Position numbers and translations under genes: made by a program. A stretch of DNA of 64,000 nt, from contig JAADHU010000028.1 of NCBI GenBank assembly GCA_013151645.1, forward strand, positions 186,001 to 250,000. The letters run 5' to 3'. Shown here piece after piece: positions 1 to 11,587 of the stretch; the stretch's first letter is position 1; each line of letters opens with the position of its first letter. Below the pieces are notes generated by a model, which saw only the letters and a list, made by a program, of their open reading frames with translations, did no database searches and was not told the DNA's origin. This stretch comes from Gammaproteobacteria bacterium (GTDB lineage: Bacteria; Pseudomonadota; Gammaproteobacteria; Steroidobacterales; Woeseiaceae).

Positions 1-2078
<2,078 letters not shown>

Positions 2079-2123
2079 GCGCGCCGCTTGTCGACAAAAA
2101 GCGGCCGACCTGAGTCTCCTGGC

Positions 2124-3446
2124 TCACTGTTTCTTCAGCCAATGACAATAGTCATCGTGCGACATAGCCTCTGCTATGTGGAAGCCTTGCGCGACATCGC
2201 AGTTCATTTCCGCCAGTACGCTGAGCTCTTCCGGGTGCTCAACACCCTCTGCCACGACCACCAGATCGAATCGGTGCGCCAGATTGATGATTGTTTCAAC
2301 GAGGCTTCGACTCCGGCCGCACTCCAGCATGTCATTGATGAATGACTTGTCAATCTTAAGCTCAGTCGCCGGAATATTTGTAAAATAGGATAAAGACGAG
2401 TAGCCGGTACCAAAATCGTCAATGGAAATACCAACCCCCATTGATCGCAGAGACTGGAGACGACGAAAATTGGATTTTGAATCGGCAACGAGAGCCGATT
2501 CCGTAATTTCGAGCAACAAATCAATGTGGTCGGAACCCCAAATGGACAAACTGCTCGAGATGATTTCATCGACCTCGGTATCCTGCAGAGTTTCCGATTC
2601 CAGGTTTATGGATATGCTTTGTCGTTCGCCGGTTTTTGGCCACTCCGCGGCATTGCGGAGCGCCGTCGTCAACACATACTGGGACAGCTCGTTGATCATG
2701 CCAATGTCACAGGCGACAGGAATAAAGACATCGGGCGGAACAGGTCCGTATTCACCGTTGTCCCAGCGCAAAAGCGCCTCTGCACCAATCACCCGGCCCG
2801 TCGCTATCGACACTTTCGGCTGGTAAAAAAGCGCTAATGCGTTGCTTTCAATGGCCGACGCCAGATCGGCCTGAATATCCCACTTCATCGATAAGGTTGC
2901 GACGGACTCAGGCGAATAAAACAGGTACGGTTCGCCCTTCGAATCAGCCGCTTCGGCCGCCAGTCTTGCGTTGTGCAGCAATTCCTTCGCATCGTTCGCG
3001 TGGTCCGGATAACTCGCTATTCCGATGCAGACTTTTGCCTGAAACGAAACATCCATTTCGCTAATGGCCGCACTATAAAGCCGATTGATCTTCTCCGCCG
3101 CGAGCTGCAAGAGTACCGGTGATGTAACATCCTGCAGGATAATACCGAACGCACTGTCACCTATTCGACAAACCTTGTCGTCTTGCCTGCAAACCCTCAC
3201 CAGCAACCTGGCGACGACTTTCAAAAACGATGTAGCGGCCTCCTGCCCCGAGCGAGCGAAAATCTTGCTGATACCACCCATGTCGACGACGAAAACAGAA
3301 AGTTGTGCGCCCGGTTCTGCGAGCCGTCTCTGGACTTCACGTTCATAAGCGGCCGCATCTGTTAGATTGAGTTCCTGAATTTGCACTGGATTGCTACAGG
3401 AAAAAATCTTTGGGATCGATGTTGTATACACCAGGTTCAATGCCAC
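2124..3446 (-). CDS. EAL-domain c-di-GMP phosphodiesterase with degenerate GGDEF domain
   Basis: This is a 440-residue cytoplasmic protein with an N-terminal GGDEF fold (about 45-180) and a C-terminal EAL domain (about 190-435). The GGDEF site reads RIGDSAF, so diguanylate cyclase activity is unlikely. The EAL domain keeps its metal and catalytic signatures: EALLRW (223-228), the Asn of SINLE, EITES, DDFGTGYSS, the lysine of KIDKSF and EGVE. It probably hydrolyses c-di-GMP to pGpG, with the GGDEF half as a possible GTP sensor. The ATG overlaps the end of the upstream HD-GYP gene by 53 bases. A GTG shortly after that gene's stop is an alternative start. The two genes form an operon. Confidence 0.9.
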   Translation of the reverse strand: MALNLVYTTSIPKIFSCSNPVQIQELNLTDAAAYEREVQRRLAEPGAQLSVFVVDMGGISKIFARSGQEAATSFLKVVARLLVRVCRQDDKVCRIGDSAFGIILQDVTSPVLLQLAAEKINRLYSAAISEMDVSFQAKVCIGIASYPDHANDAKELLHNARLAAEAADSKGEPYLFYSPESVATLSMKWDIQADLASAIESNALALFYQPKVSIATGRVIGAEALLRWDNGEYGPVPPDVFIPVACDIGMINELSQYVLTTALRNAAEWPKTGERQSISINLESETLQDTEVDEIISSSLSIWGSDHIDLLLEITESALVADSKSNFRRLQSLRSMGVGISIDDFGTGYSSLSYFTNIPATELKIDKSFINDMLECGRSRSLVETIINLAHRFDLVVVAEGVEHPEELSVLAEMNCDVAQGFHIAEAMSHDDYCHWLKKQ

Positions 3447-4692
3447 GCTCGATCCAGACTGTCGGTGACTCGTCTCGCTGCTCTCTCAGGTCGATCACCT
3501 CATAGTCTCCCTTCGGCTGCTTGTTTGCATCGAGAATAATGGCAACTTCAGGCCGTAACCGAGTAGCCTGGTGCTCCTTCAAGACCACGCCAATCTCGCC
3601 GGTGTTCAATTCCACGAGTGTCCCGGCGGGGAATATGCCGATAGCCTGGATAAACTGCTCGACCATCTCGGCCTGATAGTGTTTGTCGGATAACGCTTTG
3701 AACTCGCGCATTACGTCGTATGAGGACATGGCCCGGGCATAAGATCTGTCACTGGTCATGGCCGAATACGAATCGACGATCCCGCCGATTCTGCCAAAGA
3801 CCGGAATCTGGTTTCCCTTCCAGCCATTTGGATACCCGGTGCCGTCATATCGCTCATGATGTGTTGCCACCATGTCCAGCACCCGACTGTCGACATTTCC
3901 TGCCTCGCGAATGAGTTTCAGGCCGAGTTCGACGTGGGTGTTCATTTGCGCTCGTTCTGCCTCCGTAAGCGCACCTTTCTTGTTCAATAGCTGATCCGGA
4001 AGTTTCGTCTTGCCAACGTCCAGCAGCAATCCGCCGAGGCCGACGGCGGCAAGCGATTCCCGGTCCAGCCCAAGATGCCGGCCGAACACGAGCCCCCAGA
4101 TGGAAGACGAAAGTGAATGCGAACTCGTGTAATTGTCTTTTTCCTGCATACGAACCAGTAGTGACATGGCGGTACTGTTTCGCAAGACGCTGTCGACCAT
4201 TGCGCCCGTAACCACCTCAAGATCCGGCATGGCGATTGTCTCGCCTCGCCGAATCAGGTCGAGAACGTTCATCAGCTGCTTGAGTGCCCCCGAATGCACA
4301 CTCTTGGCAACAACGAGTTCGTCGGCTGTACTCGCCGTATCTTCGTAGTACTCACCGGGCAGACACTGCCCGGGCGCTTTGGTTTTTCGGCCGAAAAGGA
4401 AACGTATCAGGCGTTGCCAGAGCGAACCACCCGCGTGTGCGGTCGTTCCGGTGCGGGTCGAGCGGGCTGCCGGGGCGTCCGCAGACAGGGATTCCATCAA
4501 CTTGGCATCCGATTCCTCAATATCGATTTCCACGTAATCGCAATAGCGTTGCAGCTCTTCGATGTCGCTCGTATTGCGGATGTAGAAACCCTGAAAAAGG
4601 AACGGCGTTTCGAGCCAGGGGCGATCGAGCCGCGACACGTACATGCCAATTCGCAGGCCATCGACGTCGATCTTTCTGAGTTTTGATTCCAT
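3394..4692 (-). CDS. HD-GYP domain protein with DUF3391 N-terminus and altered HD site
   Basis: This 432-residue protein has an N-terminal DUF3391 region (about 5-65: GLRIGMYVSRLDRPW, then an acidic stretch), a variable linker and an HD-GYP domain (about 170-360). HD-GYP proteins normally hydrolyse c-di-GMP. Here the canonical HD pair reads LLLDVGK (L224-D225), so the metal-binding histidine is missing, while H192, the HHExxDGTGYP motif (278-288) and the downstream region remain. Activity may be impaired or the protein may act as a c-di-GMP sensor. The motif losses are seen directly; the functional consequence is inferred. It is translationally coupled to the EAL gene downstream. Confidence 0.9.
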   Translation of the reverse strand: MESKLRKIDVDGLRIGMYVSRLDRPWLETPFLFQGFYIRNTSDIEELQRYCDYVEIDIEESDAKLMESLSADAPAARSTRTGTTAHAGGSLWQRLIRFLFGRKTKAPGQCLPGEYYEDTASTADELVVAKSVHSGALKQLMNVLDLIRRGETIAMPDLEVVTGAMVDSVLRNSTAMSLLVRMQEKDNYTSSHSLSSSIWGLVFGRHLGLDRESLAAVGLGGLLLDVGKTKLPDQLLNKKGALTEAERAQMNTHVELGLKLIREAGNVDSRVLDMVATHHERYDGTGYPNGWKGNQIPVFGRIGGIVDSYSAMTSDRSYARAMSSYDVMREFKALSDKHYQAEMVEQFIQAIGIFPAGTLVELNTGEIGVVLKEHQATRLRPEVAIILDANKQPKGDYEVIDLREQRDESPTVWIERGIEPGVYNIDPKDFFL

Positions 4693-4786
4693 GTCCGCTG
4701 CCGGCCAGCCGCCGCTCTCGCGTAATGCGCCAATATTATGGAAACAATATCAAAGCGTTCGCTCGATAAACGCGATGCAGCTCACA

Positions 4787-6742
4787 CTACCTTTGAATTT
4801 TGTAGGCCAGTAACATGTTACCGGGAAGCTGCCCAAACATGCTGTAGCCGGACAATACGTAGAGCCAGCCGTTTGCCAGCACCGGGCCGGCAACATCGAT
4901 GGCACCACCGTGGCCCTGAATGCCGTTTGTCGCATCGTAGGGTACGGCGGTTTTCGCCTGCCAAAGTATCTCGCCGGTCGCCGCGTCGTAGGCGCGGATG
5001 GTCCCGTCCAGTCCTCCACTGAAGACCAGCTCGGAGGTTGCGGTCGCGGCGGCCGACAAACCGAAATAGAAAGAACACGCGTATTGTTCGGGGCCGTCCT
5101 GGCGATTACCCGAGCGGGTATTCTCCAACCCGATCAACGGCTTGCTGGAATAGTCATAGTCGCATTCGCGTTCAAGCGGCTGCTCCCAAAAGCGCTCGCC
5201 GTTGCGGATATCGATCGCGGAGAGTCCCGGATGGGGTGTGTAACCCGGCGTATCCCGTTCCGGATCGGAAACCGGCACAAACAGGGAATCGCCCGCCAGC
5301 GCCATGCCCCAGTGGATGCCGCCATTGGACGTACCCTGGCTGATCCGATTGCGCCATAACACGCTGCCCTGTGCTCCCTCCGGATCGGGGTCCAGCGCGA
5401 ACACTTCGCCGGACTTGCGACCGGCCAGCAGCAATTGCCGGTCATCCGGCAGCTCCGCGATGATCACCGAACTGCCGAAATCGAAATCTTCGCCGGCGTT
5501 CTCCGGACAATTCGCACCGTCGTTCAGGCAGGCTCCGTTCCAAACGTCGCCTTGAACCGCCTGGAATTTCCACACCAGGCCGCCCGTATCGATATCCAGC
5601 GCAATGATTGCATCGCTGGTGCCTGAAGCGGGGTGTGAAAAATTATTACCCGTACCGAAATAGAGACGGTTGCGTTTCGAGTCAATGGCCGGCGTCGTCC
5701 AGACCGACGCGCCTGACGGCCCATACTGTTCGTTGCCGCCACTATTGATACCTTGAAGACGGGCCTCTTCCGTTGCGTGCCAGGTCCACTCAATATCACC
5801 GTTAACGGCGTCCACCGCCAGCACTGCGCCGTGCGACGTGCAACACGCGTGTTTTTGGCTTCCGGCCGCCGCACTTTCGTACGATGAAATCGGCACAAAC
5901 AGGCGGTCCTGATAAAAGCTGATCGATCCGGATATCACCGAGTAATCCGAAATCCCGACCGGCTTCTGCCAGACGATATCCAGCGTGTCGGGATCCACTG
6001 CAAACAGGGTTGCCATTGAATCTGCGAAAATCAGCAAGGTCTTGCCATTACGCAGCGTCGCCAGGGTCAGTGCAGAGCGAATGCCACTGAGCACCTTGGT
6101 ATGTGCGCGTATGCAGCCGGTAAATCGGTCCAGCGCGTATAACCGGCCGGCTTTGTCACCAATGAAAAGCGTATCGCCCAGAATGGCTGGCTGCGAGCGC
6201 ATATCGGTTACCCTGGGAAATGCATAACTCCACACAAGTTCCAGCGAGGCAACGTTGTCACGATTGATTCCGGCCGATGAAGAATCGATGTAGCGCCGAT
6301 TCTCAAGGCCCAATCCCCAGTTGCTGACCCAGGGTTGCTGTGCATCATTCGCCGCTTGCTGACATTGCATTGGCGCAATCCAGTCGTATTGTTCTTCCCC
6401 GTCGCCACCCAGGTAAAGTGCGATCAACCCGCGTTGCTGTTTGCTCAGGTGGGCCGCCATCGGCTGCATCTTGCCGAATTCCATCGTGATCATCAGGCTT
6501 TCCCGCGATTGTTGCGACAACGCATCACGAGTCGGTGCCTTCATCACCGGGTTGTCGTGGCAAGATGCACAATTCCTGTCGAACAGGTAGGAGCCCACGC
6601 GTGCCAGCGGCAATTGATCCGCATGGCGCATCGCGAACGACTGAATGCTCCTGGCGAGTTTTTCCCGGACCGGCAGGTGCTCGCTGGTGGCGACGAACGC
6701 CAATACCAGCAAGGTCGCACTGATGAACAGAAACTTCTTCAC
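4787..6742 (-). CDS. Secreted quinohemoprotein, polyvinyl-alcohol-dehydrogenase-like
   Basis: This 651-residue protein has an N-terminal signal or anchor helix (residues 1-20), then a cytochrome c domain with a CASCH heme site (about residue 58) and a likely Met ligand in FGKMQPM. An eight-bladed PQQ-type beta-propeller with repeated W/ALD/TG motifs (for example VYALD-like RLYALDRFTGC) follows. A cytochrome c domain followed by a quinoprotein propeller is the arrangement of polyvinyl alcohol dehydrogenase, and several motifs fit that family (WGLGLENRRY, AGINRDNVASLELVWSY). It probably oxidises an alcohol or polyol in the periplasm; the substrate is unknown. The start lies 6 bases after the upstream dehydrogenase gene, so it is the third gene of the operon. 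Confidence 0.85.
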   Translation of the reverse strand: MKKFLFISATLLVLAFVATSEHLPVREKLARSIQSFAMRHADQLPLARVGSYLFDRNCASCHDNPVMKAPTRDALSQQSRESLMITMEFGKMQPMAAHLSKQQRGLIALYLGGDGEEQYDWIAPMQCQQAANDAQQPWVSNWGLGLENRRYIDSSSAGINRDNVASLELVWSYAFPRVTDMRSQPAILGDTLFIGDKAGRLYALDRFTGCIRAHTKVLSGIRSALTLATLRNGKTLLIFADSMATLFAVDPDTLDIVWQKPVGISDYSVISGSISFYQDRLFVPISSYESAAAGSQKHACCTSHGAVLAVDAVNGDIEWTWHATEEARLQGINSGGNEQYGPSGASVWTTPAIDSKRNRLYFGTGNNFSHPASGTSDAIIALDIDTGGLVWKFQAVQGDVWNGACLNDGANCPENAGEDFDFGSSVIIAELPDDRQLLLAGRKSGEVFALDPDPEGAQGSVLWRNRISQGTSNGGIHWGMALAGDSLFVPVSDPERDTPGYTPHPGLSAIDIRNGERFWEQPLERECDYDYSSKPLIGLENTRSGNRQDGPEQYACSFYFGLSAAATATSELVFSGGLDGTIRAYDAATGEILWQAKTAVPYDATNGIQGHGGAIDVAGPVLANGWLYVLSGYSMFGQLPGNMLLAYKIQR

Positions 6743-6748
6743 TGACGT

Positions 6749-8665
6749 CTACTTCTTATCCGCAAGAGCAAAGGCGAAGAGATAGTCACCGTAACCCCGC
6801 TTGAACATTTGGTGGCCACCTGCATTGATAATGACATACTGGCGCCCCTTGTAGACATAGGTCATCGGTGTCGCTGTCGCATCAACCGGTAACTCGAAAT
6901 CCCAAACGACCTCGCCACTGGCGGTATCGTATGCACGAACGAGACGGTCCATCGTGGCGCCGATAAAAAACAGCCCCCCGGCCGTGGCAATACCACCGCC
7001 CAGGTTTGGCGTGCCCAGATTGATCTGAAACGGAGAATTCATCGGCCCGAGTTCGTGCACGGAACCCAATGGCGCCTCCCAGTCGATCGTTCCCCGGAAC
7101 AGATCGACGGCCACCACCTTGCCCCAGGGGGGCTTATTGCACGGAATACCCAGCGGCGATTGCAGCGCACCGATGTCCACCGCGTAGCCGCTTCCCTGCA
7201 TCGTGACCCGCATACGCTGGCCCGCACCCGGATGTTCCTGTTTCTCTTGCGCAGACGAAACATCGTCGCGTACCGGTATTAACCGGCCACTAAACGGTAC
7301 GTTGTTAACGTTAACGAGCAATATGCCCGTGTCTCCAAGCAAGGCGCCACCACCCCAGTTCGCTCCGCCCAGACTGCCCGGGAACATCAAAGTGAGTTGC
7401 TCACTCAACGGTGTAAAATTGCCGAGGTTCACGAGCTCGCGGATCTGGCGGGCGCAATCGTTTCTATCCCAGGCGGTAAGACCCCAGGCTTGCGCCGGCG
7501 TCAGATTCGGATCCAGCAATTGCGGTGGCGCGACGGGTTTGGGCTGTGTTGCCGCGGTCTGCTCACCGTCGATCAGCGATGGCGGTACGGGTTGTTCCGT
7601 GATTTCCCACAGGGGCTCACCGGTGAGTCGATTAAACACGAAAACGAAACCCTGTTTGGTGAGCTGCGCCAGCGCGGGAACGTCCTCACCCTCTCGCGTC
7701 CAGTTAAACAATATCGGCTGTGCCGGCGAATCGTAGTCCCAAAGGTCGTGCCTGACATGCTGAAAATGCCAGCGAACTTTTCCACTGGCCAGTTCCACCG
7801 CCACGACGCTATTGGCATAGAGATTGTCGCCGGGACGACGAACCCCGTAGTAATCCGGTGACGGCGCGCTGGTCGGCAAATAGACCAGACCATGCTTTTC
7901 ATCGACCGACATGGGTGCCCAGACGTTGGCACCACCACTGCTCGAAATGCCGGGCAGTGGATCGAACTGCCAGAGCAACGCGCCACTGAAGCTGTCATAC
8001 GCGTTGACCGTTCCACGCGGAGTCTTTAGACGAGCAAAGTCCACGACGGATGAGCCCACCACAATAACGCCGTTGGCCACAACCGGTGCCGAGCTTGTAC
8101 TAACGTCTCCCGGCACATAACCTTCCTCTCCGAATAGCGGCACGGAACCTTTTTCACCAAAACCGGCGCAGGGAGTACCGTCCACCGCATCCACCGCCCA
8201 CAAGTGTCGATCGTGCGTTGCCGAATAAATCCGGTGCCGGCAGTGACTGCCGGTGGCGACACGAAGTTCCTCAGCGTAGCTTACGCCGCGACAACGAAAC
8301 GGCCGGTCTCCCCCGCGATCGATTTCCGGATCAAATTGCCAGCGCAGCGTACCCGAGTCCGGGTTCAATGCAATAATTCGATTGAAGGGTGTGCAATACA
8401 CCAGCGATTCACCGGCCGCTTCAGGTAACAGGATCGGTGTACTTTGGCCGGACGTGTTTTCCATCACATCGCCGAACGCCTCGACGTCACCACTGCGAAA
8501 AATCCAGGCGACCTCCAGCTCCGAGATGTTCTCCCGATCAATCTGTGACACATCGGAGTAATGGCGCCCGCCCTGATCGCCACCGTAGTACCGCCAGCCG
8601 TCATCCGCGGCAGCGGAACCTGCGAAAATAATGCCCGTCAAAATCAGCCAGCAACGATGCCACAT
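6749..8665 (-). CDS. Periplasmic PQQ-dependent dehydrogenase, glucose-dehydrogenase-like, without membrane domain
   Basis: This 638-residue protein has a cleavable signal peptide (1-20, ending GSAAA) followed directly by a PQQ beta-propeller. Family signatures include RYYGGDQGGRHYSD near the N-terminus, RCRGVSY, the HDLWDYDSPAQP motif around residue 310, and WGLTAWDRNDC. The N-terminal membrane helices of membrane-bound glucose dehydrogenases are absent, so it should be soluble and pass electrons to a cytochrome c. Its neighbours on both sides carry CxxCH sites and could take that role. The gap to the upstream gene is 3 bases and to the downstream gene 6 bases. No PQQ biosynthesis genes are in the window. 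Confidence 0.9.
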   Translation of the reverse strand: MWHRCWLILTGIIFAGSAAADDGWRYYGGDQGGRHYSDVSQIDRENISELEVAWIFRSGDVEAFGDVMENTSGQSTPILLPEAAGESLVYCTPFNRIIALNPDSGTLRWQFDPEIDRGGDRPFRCRGVSYAEELRVATGSHCRHRIYSATHDRHLWAVDAVDGTPCAGFGEKGSVPLFGEEGYVPGDVSTSSAPVVANGVIVVGSSVVDFARLKTPRGTVNAYDSFSGALLWQFDPLPGISSSGGANVWAPMSVDEKHGLVYLPTSAPSPDYYGVRRPGDNLYANSVVAVELASGKVRWHFQHVRHDLWDYDSPAQPILFNWTREGEDVPALAQLTKQGFVFVFNRLTGEPLWEITEQPVPPSLIDGEQTAATQPKPVAPPQLLDPNLTPAQAWGLTAWDRNDCARQIRELVNLGNFTPLSEQLTLMFPGSLGGANWGGGALLGDTGILLVNVNNVPFSGRLIPVRDDVSSAQEKQEHPGAGQRMRVTMQGSGYAVDIGALQSPLGIPCNKPPWGKVVAVDLFRGTIDWEAPLGSVHELGPMNSPFQINLGTPNLGGGIATAGGLFFIGATMDRLVRAYDTASGEVVWDFELPVDATATPMTYVYKGRQYVIINAGGHQMFKRGYGDYLFAFALADKK

Positions 8666-8668
8666 GAT

Positions 8669-10450
8669 CTAGTGTTCGGTTTCGACGGGGACTTCTACCT
8701 CGATCGGTGCGATGCGCAACAATGTCGGCTGGCCACCTTCCGATTGCCACGTTGGAAAATGTGAGTTGGTCGTATAGACCGCACCGTCACTCTCGGCAAT
8801 TTCAATATCGCGGGTGAAAAATCGCTGTCTCGGTAACGGATAAACCTTCCAGTTCTCCGTTGCGATATCGAACGAAAGCAGTGTGTCGGACTGGTTACCG
8901 GTGACCCACACCCTACCGCGTTTTTTGTCGACGTTGAGTGAATAGGGGATCTCATTGATGACGGGCAACTCGTACGCAGTGAATTGCCTCCTGTCCGGTT
9001 CGTATTTCACCAGCAATGAATCCTGAAATGCAACAATCCACACATTGTCATCCGCATCGACGCGCAACCGTCGCGGCCCCTGATACGGGAAATCAATCAT
9101 GGTGACCTCGTTTTTTTCCGGGTCGATGCGGGCGATATCGTTTGCGTAGAGGCGTGTCGCCCAAACGATTCCGTCGGATGCAATGTCTATTCCGTAGGGC
9201 ATTGGCAGACCGGTGCCCTTCCGGTCAGGGTCCGGAATGGGTCGATTCTCGGGGTCCATCCAGAAAATCATCGGCAACGAGTTGATGATAAAACGCTCTT
9301 TGAAACTGCGTCCCGGCAAGTCATAGAAATGAAACTCTTTCTCGCTGCGATCAAACATAACCACCTGCGATGAAACGGCCAGCGTGAACCAGACTCGATC
9401 CTTGTCGTCGATTCGAATCGTATGCGGATAGAAACCCTCGGGCATCCAGTGCGTGCTGAACTCCTTTGTATCCGGATCGAATTCAACCAGGGCCTGCTGC
9501 ATGGAGGGAGTTACAAAAATATGCCCATCCTTCCGGGAATACGCGAACGAGTGAACGCCCATGTAGTTGTTCATTTTCGGAAAGACAGTAAACCGATTAC
9601 CCAGAATACCACCGACCCTGGCGTCCTCCGGATGCGGCACTTTATAGACGGTGTATTGGCCGGTATCAGGGTTCACTTCGTAAATGCGATCGAACAGGTT
9701 ATCGCCAACGTAAACGTTGCCGTTGGGGTGCAACAGAAAATCATGCATTTGCGAGAAACCATCGCCGATCGGCCATTCTGTCATTTCGATATCCGCAAGA
9801 TGCGTCTCCCACTGACGTGGCGGCGGCACTTCCTGCGGATGTTCGCGCAGGGACCGGTACTCCTCTTGCAAAAGCTCCGCAATTTTTTCCTGATCGTCAA
9901 CGGGCAACCGGGCGCCGTAGCCGTTCATGCGTTCAAAGACACCGAGCCACTGTTCCACCGTGCGCTCATTGCGCATGAACAGAGAAGCCTGTTGGTGACA
10001 AAAAGCACAATTGAGCTCGAAGCGCTTTTTCAACTCGAGGTCACCGCCGAATGTCATTTGTGAAAGCCACACATTGGAGGGATAACTGGCGACGAGTTGA
10101 TCATCCGTCATCTTTTTCAGAACAACATCGTCATCGGCCCGGGTAAACGTGACATCGACGTAGCCCTGCGCCCGTGCCCGGTATACAACCGGCTCCGGCA
10201 CATCGTTGAATCTGACCACACCTTCGGTATCGGTGAATCGGGTCACCGTTGTAGCGGCCTGATTGCTGACCGCATTCGGTGGGTAACCATCGTCCGACAG
10301 ATCCAATGCAATTTTTTCAACCGGGCTGCGGCTGACCATCACCTGCGCGAGTGCGTTTCCGCTTTCATTCCTGACCGTAATCGTCGCCGCATGACCGCTC
10401 GATGCGGCCGCGAGAAAAATGAATACGAGGCTACAGAATCTCATTCTCAA
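8669..10450 (-). CDS. Secreted carboxypeptidase-regulatory-like / heme c / beta-propeller protein
   Basis: This 593-residue protein has a signal peptide (1-21, ending SGHA) and then a carboxypeptidase-regulatory-like beta-sandwich (about 22-110). A single heme site CAFCH (about residue 148) comes next. The C-terminal half is an SMP-30/virginiamycin-B-lyase-like propeller with repeats of the type GNVYVGD, GHIFVTP, DRVWFTL and GIVWATR. The virginiamycin-lyase resemblance is structural only and does not imply antibiotic resistance. As first gene of the quinoprotein operon it probably serves as electron acceptor or substrate-binding partner for the dehydrogenases. The exact role is unknown. Confidence 0.8.
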   Translation of the reverse strand: MRMRFCSLVFIFLAAASSGHAATITVRNESGNALAQVMVSRSPVEKIALDLSDDGYPPNAVSNQAATTVTRFTDTEGVVRFNDVPEPVVYRARAQGYVDVTFTRADDDVVLKKMTDDQLVASYPSNVWLSQMTFGGDLELKKRFELNCAFCHQQASLFMRNERTVEQWLGVFERMNGYGARLPVDDQEKIAELLQEEYRSLREHPQEVPPPRQWETHLADIEMTEWPIGDGFSQMHDFLLHPNGNVYVGDNLFDRIYEVNPDTGQYTVYKVPHPEDARVGGILGNRFTVFPKMNNYMGVHSFAYSRKDGHIFVTPSMQQALVEFDPDTKEFSTHWMPEGFYPHTIRIDDKDRVWFTLAVSSQVVMFDRSEKEFHFYDLPGRSFKERFIINSLPMIFWMDPENRPIPDPDRKGTGLPMPYGIDIASDGIVWATRLYANDIARIDPEKNEVTMIDFPYQGPRRLRVDADDNVWIVAFQDSLLVKYEPDRRQFTAYELPVINEIPYSLNVDKKRGRVWVTGNQSDTLLSFDIATENWKVYPLPRQRFFTRDIEIAESDGAVYTTNSHFPTWQSEGGQPTLLRIAPIEVEVPVETEH

Positions 10451-10503
10451 CTCCGAAAGAGTTTTTTCGACCCCCGGAGTCTACCGAAAAAACACTGTGC
10501 CGG

Positions 10504-11505
10504 TCAGTACATCACCGTACGGGTCAGGTGGTGCGGCCAGGATGTGGCGTGATACGCATTCCAGAGTCGAAAGTCGATCTGCGGAACCACCACCTGCGCA
10601 TCCGTCGGCCGAATCTCGTTGATCGCATCGGTCAGCAGCGCTGTCGCGTAAATCGTGTGCGCACGAATTTCAATTTCCTCGTCGCTGTCACGCGCGATCA
10701 TTTCACCCGCAGCGATGCTGGCCTCCAGTATCGGCGTGTACACGAGAACTCCCATCAAACGTAGGGCGACCGGGACAATGTAGTCGGCGAAGGCGGTCAT
10801 ATCCTCAAGATCAGCCAGTCTCCAGTGACCGGTCCGGTGCAACGCACGGTGCAGTGACCACAACGCCAACTGCGGCAACTTGTGAAACTGTACCTCCTGG
10901 CCGTGGTAGTAACTCACGTCATTGAAACGGGGGAATTCGCTGACCAGTCGTTCCATCAGTCCATCGCCCTGTGCGTACATCGACGGCGCACAGGAACGCA
11001 CGAAATTGTGAAAGGCTCCGTCATACTGATCGACGAGCGTAGCGCCGACCTCATTAAGAATCTGCACGCGCTCTTCGAGCATGGGAAGTTCAATGTTGCC
11101 GGCGAAAATACGGGCCAGATCCTGTCGCGTAACAGTCGCCAGGAATGCTCCGCTGAACAGGTCGGTCCCGGCGTTGATGGCCTCATGAATGCGGGCGAAC
11201 ATTGCCTCACTATCCGACCATACGCCGCCTTGATAGTCGCAGGAAAACTTGATGCTGGTATCGAAATCGGTGAATGCAAAGTTCAGCGCGGCAACGAACA
11301 GATTGACGTCGAACAATCGGTCCGGGTTATTTCCCATGTCGAATGGTCCGGTTCCCGAATCGTCCGGAATCGAAAACTGTTCGTAGGCCATCCAGCGAGC
11401 GACTGACGTGATAGCGTCCTCCGACGTCGACACATGTCGGGAACTCTCTATCACGGGCAACACCGATTTAAGGATAGGTCGTTGCCATTTACTGCCGGTT
11501 CTCAT
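10504..11505 (-). CDS. Queuosine salvage protein (DUF2419/Qng1-like glycosidase)
   Basis: This 333-residue protein resembles the DUF2419 family, whose eukaryotic members release queuine from queuosine 5'-phosphate for reuse in tRNA modification. Recognisable segments are FDVNLFVAALNFAFTDFD (the conserved Asn-Phe core), the FSGxF-type helix, and a C-terminal block IDFRLWNAYH followed by RTVMY, which matches the family's ID-LW ... R-Y ending. I chose the ATG at 11505 because GGAAG lies 6 bases upstream. An earlier in-frame ATG would run into the divergent kinase gene. The neighbouring sugar/nucleoside-type kinase suggests a phosphorylation-then-hydrolysis salvage route. The family call is from memory of motifs. 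Confidence 0.75.
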   Translation of the reverse strand: MRTGSKWQRPILKSVLPVIESSRHVSTSEDAITSVARWMAYEQFSIPDDSGTGPFDMGNNPDRLFDVNLFVAALNFAFTDFDTSIKFSCDYQGGVWSDSEAMFARIHEAINAGTDLFSGAFLATVTRQDLARIFAGNIELPMLEERVQILNEVGATLVDQYDGAFHNFVRSCAPSMYAQGDGLMERLVSEFPRFNDVSYYHGQEVQFHKLPQLALWSLHRALHRTGHWRLADLEDMTAFADYIVPVALRLMGVLVYTPILEASIAAGEMIARDSDEEIEIRAHTIYATALLTDAINEIRPTDAQVVVPQIDFRLWNAYHATSWPHHLTRTVMY

Positions 11506-11587
11506 TCTTGCTTCCGTATTTTGTGTCGATGATCGTCCATGATGCCATAATAAGGTGTAACGAATGTGTAACTGACGAGGCAAGCAA

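Noticed and set aside
2083-2106. Rho-independent terminator after gltD
   Set aside because: A GC-rich stem is present but no T-tract follows on the plus strand.
8669-10450. Virginiamycin-B lyase (antibiotic resistance)
   Set aside because: Only the beta-propeller repeat resembles it; the heme site, signal peptide and operon point to redox metabolism.
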